A stretch of DNA of 64,000 nucleotides from positions 1-64,000 of the forward strand of contig CAYJPL010000004.1 in assembly GCA_964372125.1 (NCBI GenBank). Direction: 5' to 3'. The DNA comes from Tannockella sp964372125. GTDB lineage: Bacteria; Bacillota_I; Bacilli_A; Erysipelotrichales; Coprobacillaceae. Under the pieces are notes generated by a model. That model made no database searches. It had not been told where the DNA came from and saw only the letters and a list, made by a program, of their open reading frames with translations. Below, piece by piece: positions 1-9,300 of the stretch; position 1 is the stretch's first letter, and each line of letters begins with the position of its first letter. The translations under genes and the position numbers were made by a program.

Positions 1-27
1 AAAAAGTCCTTTTGGACTTTTTTTTAT
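1..27 (+). terminator. Rho-independent terminator of an upstream gene
   Basis: A 9-bp stem (1-9 with 14-22) with a TTTT loop runs into a T-rich tract. It ends a transcript that enters from left of the window. Confidence 0.75.
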
Positions 28-68
28 ATAGAATATGATATACTTTGTTATAGAGATGAGGTGTTATA

Positions 69-905
69 ATGCACAAAAAAAATATACTATTCATAAAATA
101 TATCCTCGTAGGTATACTAATTGGAGGTGGCGGAATATTACCAGGCGTATCAGGTGGAGTACTCGCAATTGTTTTTGGGGTATACGGACGTATCATGGAA
201 ATTATCGCTAATCCTAAAAAGAATTTTATAAAAAGCCTTGATTTAATTATTCCATTAGCTCTAGGTGGTGCTATAGGGTTTATTGTATTATCGAAATTTC
301 TAATTATTGCGATGGAATATAATAGTAATATTACCATAAGTTTATTTATTGGTTTAATTATTGGAACACTTCCTCAATTAATAAAAGAAGCAAGATCTAC
401 TAAAAAAGATAATATTAACTATATAATTATGATTGTTGTTTCATTAGTCATTATATTTGGATTAGGTTATGTAATACATTTTTTAAACATACAATTACCA
501 TTAAATGCACCAACATATGTTGTTTGTGGAATACTTTGGGGTATCGGCTCGATTGTCCCAGGGTTTGCGACATCATCAATATTGATATCTTTAGGACTTT
601 ACCAACAAATATTGGAGAAATTTACAAGTTTTGATTTGCTAGCATATGTATTTTCATTATCTAGTGCTGGAATCACAATTATCTTACTCGCAAAACTATT
701 TGTATACTTATTATCTAAATATCATAGTTATGTGATGCATGGTGTACTTGCTATTACATTTTCTACAACCATACTTATTGTACCTACAAATTTCAACTCA
801 ATAACTGAATTAATACTATCGTTAGTAAGTGCATTTGTTGGTATGGTTATTGCATATCTAATGGTAAAGTTAGATAATTTAACTACAAAGGAGTCTAATA
901 AATGA
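69..905 (+). CDS. DUF368 family membrane protein, probable polyprenyl-phosphate translocase (PopT-like)
   Basis: This 278-residue protein is almost entirely hydrophobic, with about 8 membrane segments. It carries the DUF368 signature in two halves: GGGGILPGVSGG near residues 19-30, and a second glycine-rich segment with GIGSIVPGFATSS near residues 157-169. The family has been described as undecaprenyl-phosphate translocases (PopT) that return the lipid carrier across the cytoplasmic membrane for cell-wall synthesis. Function here is inferred from family membership. The start is preceded by a GAGGTG Shine-Dalgarno at about 58-63. Its stop overlaps the start of the HAD gene by 4 bp (ATGA), so the two are translationally coupled. 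Confidence 0.85.
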   Translation: MHKKNILFIKYILVGILIGGGGILPGVSGGVLAIVFGVYGRIMEIIANPKKNFIKSLDLIIPLALGGAIGFIVLSKFLIIAMEYNSNITISLFIGLIIGTLPQLIKEARSTKKDNINYIIMIVVSLVIIFGLGYVIHFLNIQLPLNAPTYVVCGILWGIGSIVPGFATSSILISLGLYQQILEKFTSFDLLAYVFSLSSAGITIILLAKLFVYLLSKYHSYVMHGVLAITFSTTILIVPTNFNSITELILSLVSAFVGMVIAYLMVKLDNLTTKESNK

Positions 906-1714
906 TAAAAGTAATTGTAACAGATATCGATGGAACATTTTATGATGACAATAGATACTATGATAAAAAGAGATTTTTAAAAATATTTGAAAGATTACAA
1001 AATGAAGATATTCATTTTGTTGTTGCAAGTGGAAATCAACATGAAATGCTACACGATTTATTTGACAAAAATGATAGAATTCATTATATATCACAAAATG
1101 GTGCCATGATAGTCGCTAACAAAAAAATCATATTACAAAATACTTTATCTACAGTCCAATATGAGAAATCATTAAGTATTATACAAGATATGCCGTGCTT
1201 TATTGTAGTTTCATCATCTAAGTGTGCTTATGTTTTAAGTTCAACAAACGCCAAGAATATGGAAGCAGCAACAACATATTTTTCAAACTTGAAACTAATA
1301 GACAATTTAAATATGGTTAATGAACCTGTCTTAAAAATATCATTAGTATTTGATCCAAAAGTTGCTGATGAATATGAAAAGATATTATTACAAGAGATTC
1401 CAAAATCACTTGATATTGTTTCTAGTGGTTATGGTTATATCGATATTATAAATGCTGGTTGTCATAAAGGCTTTGCATTAGAAATTTTACTTGAAAAGTT
1501 ACAGGTTGATAAAGAACATGTTATGGTATTTGGTGATCAATTAAATGATAGTGAAATATTATCAATGGTTAGATATCCATTTGTAATGGAGAATGGTAGT
1601 ATATTATTAAAAACAATATATAAAAATATAGCTCCATCAAATAATAATCAAGGAGTATTAGAGATTCTTGAAGAATTTATAAATGATAAAGAATTGTTTT
1701 TAAAAAAATATTAA
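902..1714 (+). CDS. Cof-type HAD-IIB phosphatase
   Basis: 270 residues. HAD motif I is TDIDGTFYD at residues 7-15, with the nucleophile and acid/base aspartates. The SGN of motif II is near residue 43, and motif IV GDQLNDSEI near residue 211. The cap between motifs II and III is of the large IIB type. Cof-like members dephosphorylate sugar phosphates, pyridoxal phosphate or flavin mononucleotide, and the substrate cannot be told from sequence. It is coupled to the upstream DUF368 gene by an ATGA overlap, but no functional link is evident. Confidence 0.85.
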   Translation: MIKVIVTDIDGTFYDDNRYYDKKRFLKIFERLQNEDIHFVVASGNQHEMLHDLFDKNDRIHYISQNGAMIVANKKIILQNTLSTVQYEKSLSIIQDMPCFIVVSSSKCAYVLSSTNAKNMEAATTYFSNLKLIDNLNMVNEPVLKISLVFDPKVADEYEKILLQEIPKSLDIVSSGYGYIDIINAGCHKGFALEILLEKLQVDKEHVMVFGDQLNDSEILSMVRYPFVMENGSILLKTIYKNIAPSNNNQGVLEILEEFINDKELFLKKY

Positions 1715-1798
1715 TTACAGTTTATTTCCTAGAAATGAAAGTTCTATATTTTTACCTAGGTTTGTTATATACTAGTATGTATGTAGTAGGGGGTAAAT

Positions 1799-2731
1799 AT
1801 GGAACTTAGTTTTTTGCTTGCAAATCAGATAATAGGTTTATTTATTATCTTAATTATAGGTTACATTCTTGTAAAAAAAGAAATATTAAAATTATCAGAC
1901 ACTCGTACTTTGTCAATTATTGCATTGTATGTAGTTAGTCCTTGTAGTATCATCAACGCGTATTTAATAGACTTTGATACACAAGTATTACAAGGGTTAT
2001 TGTTAGCGATTGTTGCTGCAATATGTGTCCAATGTATATTTCAGTTTTTTGCTTTTTTATGTAGAAAATATTTTGGTTTTGATCAAATAGAACAAGCATC
2101 TATAATATATTCTAATGCTGGGAATTTAATAATTCCACTAGTTAGTGCATTGCTTGGCAGTGAGTGGGTTATATATACAAGTGGTTATATAATGATTCAA
2201 ACAGTATTTATGTGGACACACGGAAAAAATCTAGTATGTGGGCAACGAGGATTTGACATTAAAAAAATATTTAGTAATATAAATGTCATCGCAATATGTA
2301 TTGGACTAGTTCTATTTATAAGTAGGATACCGATGCCGGATATTATTAAAGACACAACTGGTTCATTAGGTTCCATGATTGGGCCGCTCGCAATGATTGT
2401 AATAGGTATGTCACTTGGCAATATTAAATTCAAAGAAATATTTGTAAATAAACGTAATTTTTTAATTGTGTTTATTCGATTAATTGTTCTTCCAATGTTA
2501 ATTATACTTTTTATTAAACTATCAGGAATAACAGTTATTTACCCATTCTCTAAACAAATATTACTAATAACAATTCTTGCAAGTAGTGCACCTGTAGCTG
2601 CAACAATAAGTCAGTTTGCACAAATTTATGATCGCTTCCCAAAAAAAACAAGTACTATAAATGTACTTTCAGTAATATTTTGTGTTATCACTATGCCAAT
2701 AATTGTTTTACTATATCAATTAATCGTTTAA
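1799..2731 (+). CDS. AEC (auxin efflux carrier) family transporter
   Basis: 310 residues forming about 10 membrane segments in two similar halves. The conserved features are YVVSPCSIINAYL near residue 44, SNAGNLIIPLVSAL near residue 105 and SSAPVAATISQFAQ near residue 262. AEC permeases of Bacillota export or exchange small organic acids such as malate. The substrate is unknown here. A strong AGGGGGT ribosome site precedes the ATG. The next gene begins 10 nt after the stop, so the two are probably co-transcribed. Confidence 0.85.
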   Translation: MELSFLLANQIIGLFIILIIGYILVKKEILKLSDTRTLSIIALYVVSPCSIINAYLIDFDTQVLQGLLLAIVAAICVQCIFQFFAFLCRKYFGFDQIEQASIIYSNAGNLIIPLVSALLGSEWVIYTSGYIMIQTVFMWTHGKNLVCGQRGFDIKKIFSNINVIAICIGLVLFISRIPMPDIIKDTTGSLGSMIGPLAMIVIGMSLGNIKFKEIFVNKRNFLIVFIRLIVLPMLIILFIKLSGITVIYPFSKQILLITILASSAPVAATISQFAQIYDRFPKKTSTINVLSVIFCVITMPIIVLLYQLIV

Positions 2732-2741
2732 GGAGTATGCA

Positions 2742-5285
2742 ATGAAAAAAATAACAATAGGAGTTGTTGCCCATGTTGATGCAGGAAAAACCACACTACA
2801 CGAAGCTATGTTGTTTCAAAGTGGGGTTCTTTCATCTATGGGAAGAGTTGATCATAAAAATACATTTTTAGATTATGATTCAATTGAAAAAAAGCGAGGT
2901 ATAACTGTTTATAGTAAAGAAACTATATTTAAATATAAAGATGTTGAGTTTACAACAATTGATACACCTGGACATATTGATTTTTCACATGAGATGGAAC
3001 GTGCTTTACAAGTATTAGATTACGCTATATTAGTAATTAGTGGTGTTGACACAATCCAAAGTCATACTCTTACAATCTTAGAATTATTAAAACATTATAA
3101 GGTACCAACGTATATTTTTGTAAACAAAATGGATATTACAACTTTATCTAAGGAACAAATAATTGATTCGATTGAAAAAGCAACTAAAACTCCAGTATCT
3201 ACAATTTCTCAGATGGACGAAGATGAATATGAAAAACTAGCTTTACTAGACGACGAAGTATTAGATGAGTATATGGAAACACAAAGTCTTACAAAAAGTA
3301 CTTTAAAAAAACTTATCAACAGACAACTTATGTTTCCGGTTCAATTTGGTAGCGCACTTCATAACGATGGTGTTGACATGCTGTTAGATAGTATAATTTC
3401 ATATAGTGATGAACCAGTTCATAAAGCTATGTTAGAGGCATTTGTATATAAGATTACTCATGATGATAAAGGAAATAGGTTAACACATGTTAAAATATAT
3501 GGTGGTGAATTAGTTGTAAAACAAAAACTATCTGACGATGAAAAAATCGATCAAATTAGACTATATTCTGGAAACACTTATGAAGTACGAGATAAGGTAT
3601 GCGCTGGAAGTATTTGTGTTTTAAAAGGTCTAAAGAAATATCAAGTAGGAGATATTATTGGTGGCGATGATATAAGTAAAACAATGCAACTAGAAGCATT
3701 ATTAAACTATCGTGTACTCTTTAACGAAAAAGATATCTCAAACTTACAAAATGCTCTACAAATACTTCAAGATGAAAATCCAAGTTTAAAAATCATCAAA
3801 AACAAAAATAATGAAATTGAAGTTTCATTAATGGGACAAGTTCAACAAGAAATCTTAAAATATGTTCTAAAAGAAAGGTTTTCGCTAGATGTAACATTTA
3901 CTAATGGAAGTATCTTATACAAAGAGTCTATTTTAAATAAGGTAACAGGTGTAGGACATTTCGAGCCACTAAGACATTATGCAGAAGTAGTGCTCTTACT
4001 TGAACCAATTGAAGATAAAAATAAATTTATTGTTAATGTGAATATGCAATCAAATGGTTTAGAAAAGCAACATCAAAATCAAATTATTAATATTTTAAAA
4101 AGAAATTTGATTCCAGGGGTACTTACAAGGCATAAATTATCTGGTATTAAAGTGACACTAATTGATGGTAAAACACATCCTAAACATACTGAAGGTGGCG
4201 ATTTACTTGAAGCAACAAAAAGAGCGATGCGTCATGGATTACTACAAGCCAATTCTATTTTGTTAGAGCCTTATATACAATTTACGATTGTAGTAGGAAG
4301 CATGTACTTATCAAAAATTATTTATGATATTGAATCTAGAAATGGGGAATATCAAATAATTGAAGATAATGGTATTGAAACAACTATTCAAGGTAGTGCA
4401 CCACTTGTTAATATGCAAGAGTTTACTAAAGATTTAGCAATTTTAACAAAATCTTCTGCTAAGTACTTTATTCATTCTAATACATACAAACAGTGTAATA
4501 ACCAAGAAGAAATAATCAGTAAAATGAATTATCATCCATTAATTGATATAGACTTTCCAAGTAGCTCTATATTTTGTAAGAATGGTACCGGTTTTCAAGT
4601 AGATACAAGTAAAGTGTTTGAATATATGCACTGTAAACTAGAAAAAGAAAGAAATAAAGATTTATTTCCAACTGCTATAACACAAAATACTAGATACGCG
4701 AGTAGTGATGAAGAGCTTGAGGCAATATTTGTAAGCACGTATGGAAAAAAAGACATAGTTTTACCTAAACAACAGTTATTAAAAACACAAACTGTAAGTA
4801 ATTATAAGAAACTTGATAACTATATTCTCGTTGATGGATATAATGTAATACATGCTCTTGATGAGACAAAGAAATACTTACCAGATAACATGGATATGGC
4901 TAGAAACAAAATAATCGATATATTTTGTGATTATCAAGGGTATAAAAGTGATATTGTTGTAGTTGTTTTTGATGCATATAAAGTAAAAGGTAGTCTAGGT
5001 AGTTATCAAAAACATGACAACATACATATTGTATATACTAAAGAAGCTCAAAGTGCAGATAATTATATTGAAAAAGTAACAGGTGAATTAAAAGAAGAAT
5101 ATAATGTACAAGTAATTACTGACGATCGATTAGAACAAACGATTATTATGGCTAAAGGTGGCCAAAAACTTCCAGTAAGTAGTTTCTATAAAGAATATTT
5201 ATATTTGAAAGAATCGTCAAAAGAATTTTTAGAAGATAAAAAGGGAAAACATCACTATGCTTTATCAAAAAGTGATTTAAAATAG
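2742..5285 (+). CDS. TetM/EF-G-like ribosome-protection GTPase fused to a Rae1/YacP-like NYN nuclease
   Basis: 847 residues, about 200 longer than TetM/TetO. The N-terminal part is a translational GTPase with all G motifs: G1 AHVDAGKTT (9-17), G2 RGIT, G3 DTPGHIDF, G4 NKMD. EF-G-like domains follow to about residue 650. In the domain IV region the tip is HPKHTEGGD (about 479-487), not the Tyr/Pro-containing tip of TetM, so tetracycline rescue is not assured. A linker then leads to a C-terminal NYN (PIN-like) domain, about residues 690-847. It has DGYN (D698), VFDAYK (D744), SADNYIE (D773) and ITDD (D794-795), the pattern of B. subtilis YacP/Rae1, an endonuclease that cuts mRNA in the ribosomal A site. 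A fusion puts a ribosome-binding GTPase and an A-site nuclease in one chain. I recall similar fusions in clostridial genomes. It lies between an AEC transporter (10 nt) and a trans-sulfuration enzyme (8 nt). Confidence 0.85.
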   Translation: MKKITIGVVAHVDAGKTTLHEAMLFQSGVLSSMGRVDHKNTFLDYDSIEKKRGITVYSKETIFKYKDVEFTTIDTPGHIDFSHEMERALQVLDYAILVISGVDTIQSHTLTILELLKHYKVPTYIFVNKMDITTLSKEQIIDSIEKATKTPVSTISQMDEDEYEKLALLDDEVLDEYMETQSLTKSTLKKLINRQLMFPVQFGSALHNDGVDMLLDSIISYSDEPVHKAMLEAFVYKITHDDKGNRLTHVKIYGGELVVKQKLSDDEKIDQIRLYSGNTYEVRDKVCAGSICVLKGLKKYQVGDIIGGDDISKTMQLEALLNYRVLFNEKDISNLQNALQILQDENPSLKIIKNKNNEIEVSLMGQVQQEILKYVLKERFSLDVTFTNGSILYKESILNKVTGVGHFEPLRHYAEVVLLLEPIEDKNKFIVNVNMQSNGLEKQHQNQIINILKRNLIPGVLTRHKLSGIKVTLIDGKTHPKHTEGGDLLEATKRAMRHGLLQANSILLEPYIQFTIVVGSMYLSKIIYDIESRNGEYQIIEDNGIETTIQGSAPLVNMQEFTKDLAILTKSSAKYFIHSNTYKQCNNQEEIISKMNYHPLIDIDFPSSSIFCKNGTGFQVDTSKVFEYMHCKLEKERNKDLFPTAITQNTRYASSDEELEAIFVSTYGKKDIVLPKQQLLKTQTVSNYKKLDNYILVDGYNVIHALDETKKYLPDNMDMARNKIIDIFCDYQGYKSDIVVVVFDAYKVKGSLGSYQKHDNIHIVYTKEAQSADNYIEKVTGELKEEYNVQVITDDRLEQTIIMAKGGQKLPVSSFYKEYLYLKESSKEFLEDKKGKHHYALSKSDLK

Positions 5286-5293
5286 GAGAAATT

Positions 5294-6454
5294 ATGGAAA
5301 AAGATAATATTTGTTTAGATTTACATTCAAGGGAAATTGTCGATAATGCAATGATATCACCAATATATCAGACATCATCATTCGTATTTAAAGATTTTCA
5401 AGAGTATCTTGCAGTCAATAAAAAGGAAAAAAATCAATATACTTACTCACGTGATGGAAATCCAACACTACAAGAATTAGAAACAAAGCTTGCATTACTA
5501 GAAAAAGGTGAAAAAGCAAAAGTTTTTGCTTCAGGAATGGCAGCAATTACTGGAACTATTTTAACGCTTTTAAAAGCTGGAGATCATATTATACTAGTGA
5601 ATACTGTCTATGGTTCAACTGTTTCATTTGTTAAAATGCTAGAAAAATTCAATATAACTTTTTCGCATATTCAAACGACGAATAATGATATTATTTTTAA
5701 TGAAGTAAAAGACAATACAAAGATGGTATATTTTGAAAGTCCATCATCTCAAAAATTTGAAATGTTGGATTTAGAAACAATAACAAACTATGCAAGAAAA
5801 AAAGACATATATACTGTTATTGACAACACGTGGTCTACACCGTTATTTCAAAAACCACTATGTTATGGAGTAGATGTCGTTATTCATTCATGTTCGAAAT
5901 ATTTAGGTGGTCACAGTGACGTAGTAGGTGGTGTTGTTATTTCAAATAAACATATTATTGATAGGATTACAAAGTTTGCAGGTGTATATTTAGGTGCAAC
6001 GATGTCTAGTCATAGCGCGTTTTTAATTCTTAGAGGTATACGTACATTACCAGTAAGGATGGCTCAACATCAAAAATCAATAATTAAGGTATTAGACTAT
6101 TTAAACAATTCAGATTATATTGAAACAATTTATCATCCATATATTACAAATGATGAAAATGCTAAATATTTAACAGGTTATGGATCATTGTTTTCCTTTG
6201 TGCTAAGAGATGTAGATGTAAGTAAAATTGAAACATTTGTTAATAGTTTACAATACTTTACACTTGCATATAGTTGGGGTGGATTTGAAAGCTTAATATT
6301 ACCTGTGTATAAAGGAAATAACGAAGAAGAATTACAAGAAAGAGGTCTAAAACTTGGACACTTCAGATGTTATATAGGCCTTGAAGATGTTGACTTATTA
6401 ATTGAAGATATCAAGCAAGCCTTACATAAAACATATCAAAAAGAAGCAAGATAG
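5294..6454 (+). CDS. Cys/Met-metabolism PLP enzyme (trans-sulfuration family)
   Basis: 386 residues, typical length for the Cys_Met_Meta_PP family. The substrate and cofactor regions are YSRDGNPT near residue 50 and ASGMAAITG near 84. The aspartate of TVIDNTWSTP is near 177. The Schiff-base lysine lies in SCSKYLGGHSDVVGG near 203. The family includes cystathionine gamma-synthase, cystathionine beta/gamma-lyase and methionine gamma-lyase. Sequence alone does not decide among them, although the compact form favours a lyase. It is the third gene of a tightly spaced run with the AEC transporter and the GTPase-nuclease fusion, and ends at a shared terminator. Confidence 0.85.
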   Translation: MEKDNICLDLHSREIVDNAMISPIYQTSSFVFKDFQEYLAVNKKEKNQYTYSRDGNPTLQELETKLALLEKGEKAKVFASGMAAITGTILTLLKAGDHIILVNTVYGSTVSFVKMLEKFNITFSHIQTTNNDIIFNEVKDNTKMVYFESPSSQKFEMLDLETITNYARKKDIYTVIDNTWSTPLFQKPLCYGVDVVIHSCSKYLGGHSDVVGGVVISNKHIIDRITKFAGVYLGATMSSHSAFLILRGIRTLPVRMAQHQKSIIKVLDYLNNSDYIETIYHPYITNDENAKYLTGYGSLFSFVLRDVDVSKIETFVNSLQYFTLAYSWGGFESLILPVYKGNNEEELQERGLKLGHFRCYIGLEDVDLLIEDIKQALHKTYQKEAR

Positions 6455-6479
6455 TTTTCTATCTAGCTTCTATTTTTTT
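6443..6479. terminator. Bidirectional terminator between convergent genes
   Basis: A 12-bp stem with one mismatch (6443-6454 with 6459-6470) and a TTTT loop is followed by a T run on the plus strand. It overlaps the stop codons of both convergent genes. Confidence 0.75.
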
Positions 6480-7783
6480 AATAAGTGATAAGCAATTGAA
6501 GTAAGTGAAGTGATTGCATTATGCATTGAGTATTCATCGAAATCGTAGCTAGGATGATGTAACATAGCTGTTGTGTCACTTAGCACTTTTAAATACGTTG
6601 CATTCCCTCCACGCATTTGAACATGGTTCATCATGATTGAAAAATCGTCACTTGCAAGCAATGGACTTTCATTTTTTCTAGCAACTTTAATTGTTGGAAG
6701 ATTTTTATTTATAACATCTTTTATCTCTTCCATAAAAGGCTTAGAGCATGTAATAGAGGTTGAACTACCAACAGTTTCAATAACTACCTCATTATCATGC
6801 ATAAGTGCTGCACCTGTAATTACATCATGTGCATATACTTCCATATACTCGTTTAATTTCGTACTAGCACCGCGTACTTCTATTTCTAGTTTTGCGGTCT
6901 CTGCAACTATATTTCTTCCTGTTCCAGCAATAATAGTACCTACGTTAATTCTTGTACAACCATCACTATTACGTGGAATTGAATGTAGATTAGTAATACA
7001 AGCAGCTGCACTCAATATAGCATTACGGCCAAATTGTGGCATTTCTGCTGCATGTGATGAGACACCATGATAGGTAACGTCGAGCTTGGTTGTCGCAAAG
7101 GCTTCATTCATTCCTACATATATATCAATATTTTTATCCTTTTTTTGTCTTGGGAAAATATGACACGCATAAAGGTAGTCAACATCATCTAATATATGAC
7201 TATCAACCATACTTTTTGCTCCACGAACACCTTCTTCTGCGGGTTGAAATATCAGTTTGATTGTTCCTTGTAAACAATCTGATATGTCATCTATAATTCT
7301 TGCGATTGTCAATCCAATAGCAGTATGACCATCATGTCCGCAAGCATGCATAGAATTTTTATGTTTAGAAATATAACCATCTTCCACACATCGATGCGTC
7401 GGTTGTTTGTCTTCTTGTACTGGCAGGGCATCAATATCAAAACGTATTGCAACTACCGGTCCAGTACCCATTTTTTTTGTGGCAACGATACCAGTAAAAC
7501 CATTTTTAAATACTTGTAAATGTTTGCTACTTACGCCAGCTTCTCTTGCTTTTTGATATGCCTTTTCAAATTCTCGTTTTGAAGGTAAACCCATCCTAGA
7601 GGTCGCATTAATTACATCTTTCCCAAGATGTAACTGAAAATCTAATTTTTCAAGATGTGTTGCAATGTATGCAGCAGTATGGATTTCTAACCATGCAGTT
7701 TCAGGGAAGGCATGCATTGTACGGCGCATTACAATCGTATCCTGGAAATATTTATTTGTTAAATCATGAATAGTGTTATACAT
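6470..7783 (-). CDS. M20 family amidohydrolase, AbgA-like (p-aminobenzoyl-glutamate hydrolase subunit A type)
   Basis: 437 residues, the length of E. coli AbgA (436). Features shared with AbgA include a long N-terminal segment with NATSRMGLP, then GFTGIVAT, then the metal-binding HACGHDGHT and the catalytic PAEEG. A dimerisation domain with RINVG follows. M20 hydrolases of this subgroup cleave amide bonds such as p-aminobenzoyl-glutamate, a folate breakdown product, using a two-metal centre. AbgA normally works with AbgB, and the AbgT transporter is often adjacent. Neither is nearby, so a different acyl-amino acid substrate is possible. Its ATG at 7783 is preceded by AAGAAAGGTGC on the minus strand. 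Confidence 0.75.
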   Translation of the reverse strand: MYNTIHDLTNKYFQDTIVMRRTMHAFPETAWLEIHTAAYIATHLEKLDFQLHLGKDVINATSRMGLPSKREFEKAYQKAREAGVSSKHLQVFKNGFTGIVATKKMGTGPVVAIRFDIDALPVQEDKQPTHRCVEDGYISKHKNSMHACGHDGHTAIGLTIARIIDDISDCLQGTIKLIFQPAEEGVRGAKSMVDSHILDDVDYLYACHIFPRQKKDKNIDIYVGMNEAFATTKLDVTYHGVSSHAAEMPQFGRNAILSAAACITNLHSIPRNSDGCTRINVGTIIAGTGRNIVAETAKLEIEVRGASTKLNEYMEVYAHDVITGAALMHDNEVVIETVGSSTSITCSKPFMEEIKDVINKNLPTIKVARKNESPLLASDDFSIMMNHVQMRGGNATYLKVLSDTTAMLHHPSYDFDEYSMHNAITSLTSIAYHLLKK

Positions 7784-7914
7784 AATGCACCTTCTTTCTT
7801 ATTACAATTTTACCATGCAATTACACAAAATGTAAGAATTTTATTATTTCAACAATAAAGTACTGCAGTTTTATAATACTAACAACTAAGATTGTATACA
7901 ATCTTTAGAGTTTG

Positions 7915-7923
7915 TGATATAAT
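7915..7923 (+). promoter_or_regulatory. Extended -10 promoter of the citrate synthase gene
   Basis: TGATATAAT is a consensus extended -10 element about 33 nt upstream of the chosen ATG. The -35 region is weak, with TTGTAT at 7892-7897 giving an over-long spacer, which is common for extended -10 promoters. Confidence 0.55.
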
Positions 7924-7955
7924 TGTTTTTGATATATATAAGGGGGTATTATAAT

Positions 7956-9281
7956 ATGTCAAATTTAATAAACTATTTTAATAAGGGTCAAGCAAATAAC
8001 TCTATAGATAATTCATTGTATGATGAATATAATGTAAAAAAAGGTTTACGTAATGAAGATGGTACTGGGGTGTTAGTTGGGCTTACCAAAATTTCAGATG
8101 TTGTAGGGTATAAACATGAAGATGGTAACAAAAAAGATGCTAGAGGGGAACTATTTTATCGTGGTATAAATGTCCAGGAAATAATAGATAATGGCGGATG
8201 TCGTTTCTTGTTTGAAGAAATATGTTTTTTGATATTATTTGGTTATTTACCTTCTGGTGATGAACTAGATAGTTTTAAAGAAGAAATGGCAAGTAGGTAT
8301 GCTTTACCTGATGGATATTTACAATCTAAGATACTTGGATATCCTGCAAAAAACATCCTAAATAAGATTCAACAAGAAGTTTTAGCTATGTATACATTTG
8401 ATGAAGATCCAGACAATATTGGGGTTCAGGAAACACTTGATAAAGGGTTAGATTTAATATGTAAGATACCATATTTAATGTGTTATTCTTATCAAGCAAA
8501 AAAGCATCATTATGATAATAAAAGTTTAGTAATTCATCAACCAGTAAAGCATTATTCAATTGCAGAAAATATATTACGCCTTTTACGTGATGATAAATCA
8601 TTTACAAAAAAAGAAGCTGAAGCTCTTGATATAGCTCTTGTGTTACACGCTGATCATGGTGGTGGAAACAATTCAACTTTCACAAATATTGTAATTAGTT
8701 CAACAGGAACGGATATCTATTCATCGATAGCAGGCGCTATTGGTTCATTAAAAGGACCTAAACACGGTGGGGCAAATATTGCAGTTGTAAATCAAATGAA
8801 AGCGGTGTTTGAAAATCTATCATTTGATGCAAATGACGAACAAATAAAAAAATTAATTTATCGAATTTTAGATAAAGATTTTAATGATAATAGTGGACTA
8901 GTGTACGGTATTGGACATGCAGTTTACACTTTAAGTGATCCTAGATGTCAAATACTATCAAAGAAGTGTCATGAGTTATCGATTGAAAAAGGACGAGAAA
9001 AAGAATATGAGTTTTACAAAAAATTCGAACAAAATGCAATAGAAATTATGCATGAGAAAAAAGGTATTAATGTTTGTGCAAATATAGATTTTTATAGTGG
9101 TTTTTTATATGATATGTTAAAAATCCCTGAAGAAATATTTACATTATTATTTGTAACTTCAAGAACAGTAGGTTGGGTTGCTCACAATGTTGAAAATAAG
9201 TTATATAGCGGTAAAATAATTAGACCTGCATCTAAGTATGTGGGAGAACAATCAGAATACCAAGACATAAAGAAAAGATAG
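7956..9281 (+). CDS. Citrate synthase (citrate/2-methylcitrate synthase family)
   Basis: 441 residues from the ATG at 7956. An in-frame ATG at 7923 lies inside the -10 element, while AGGGGGT at 7941-7947 sits correctly before 7956. Conserved features are the catalytic-histidine motif HADHGGGNNSTFT, then GSLKGPKHGGAN and the YGIGHAVYT region. The enzyme condenses acetyl-CoA with oxaloacetate. In an anaerobe this supplies 2-oxoglutarate and glutamate, the precursor of the arginine genes at 32-40 kb. No aconitase or isocitrate dehydrogenase lies beside it. Methylcitrate synthase cannot be excluded, but no prp genes are present. Confidence 0.9.
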   Translation: MSNLINYFNKGQANNSIDNSLYDEYNVKKGLRNEDGTGVLVGLTKISDVVGYKHEDGNKKDARGELFYRGINVQEIIDNGGCRFLFEEICFLILFGYLPSGDELDSFKEEMASRYALPDGYLQSKILGYPAKNILNKIQQEVLAMYTFDEDPDNIGVQETLDKGLDLICKIPYLMCYSYQAKKHHYDNKSLVIHQPVKHYSIAENILRLLRDDKSFTKKEAEALDIALVLHADHGGGNNSTFTNIVISSTGTDIYSSIAGAIGSLKGPKHGGANIAVVNQMKAVFENLSFDANDEQIKKLIYRILDKDFNDNSGLVYGIGHAVYTLSDPRCQILSKKCHELSIEKGREKEYEFYKKFEQNAIEIMHEKKGINVCANIDFYSGFLYDMLKIPEEIFTLLFVTSRTVGWVAHNVENKLYSGKIIRPASKYVGEQSEYQDIKKR

Positions 9282-9300
9282 CTATAGCTATCTTTTATAT
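9273..9300. terminator. Bidirectional terminator between citrate synthase and ilvE
   Basis: A perfect 12-bp palindromic half pair (9273-9284 with 9285-9296) is flanked by A and T runs. It overlaps the 3' ends of both convergent genes. Confidence 0.75.

Noticed and set aside
2742..5285. Annotation as a tetracycline resistance gene
   Set aside because: Sequence is TetM-like, but the domain IV tip lacks the TetM Tyr/Pro loop, the gene sits in a housekeeping-like operon and it carries a nuclease domain. Resistance is not supported.
6633..7070. 145-codon open frame on the plus strand
   Set aside because: Antisense shadow of the M20 amidohydrolase, with no ribosome site and no recognisable protein.
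7923..7955. Longer N-terminus for citrate synthase from the ATG at 7923
   Set aside because: That ATG falls within the -10 element; a good ribosome site supports the ATG at 7956.
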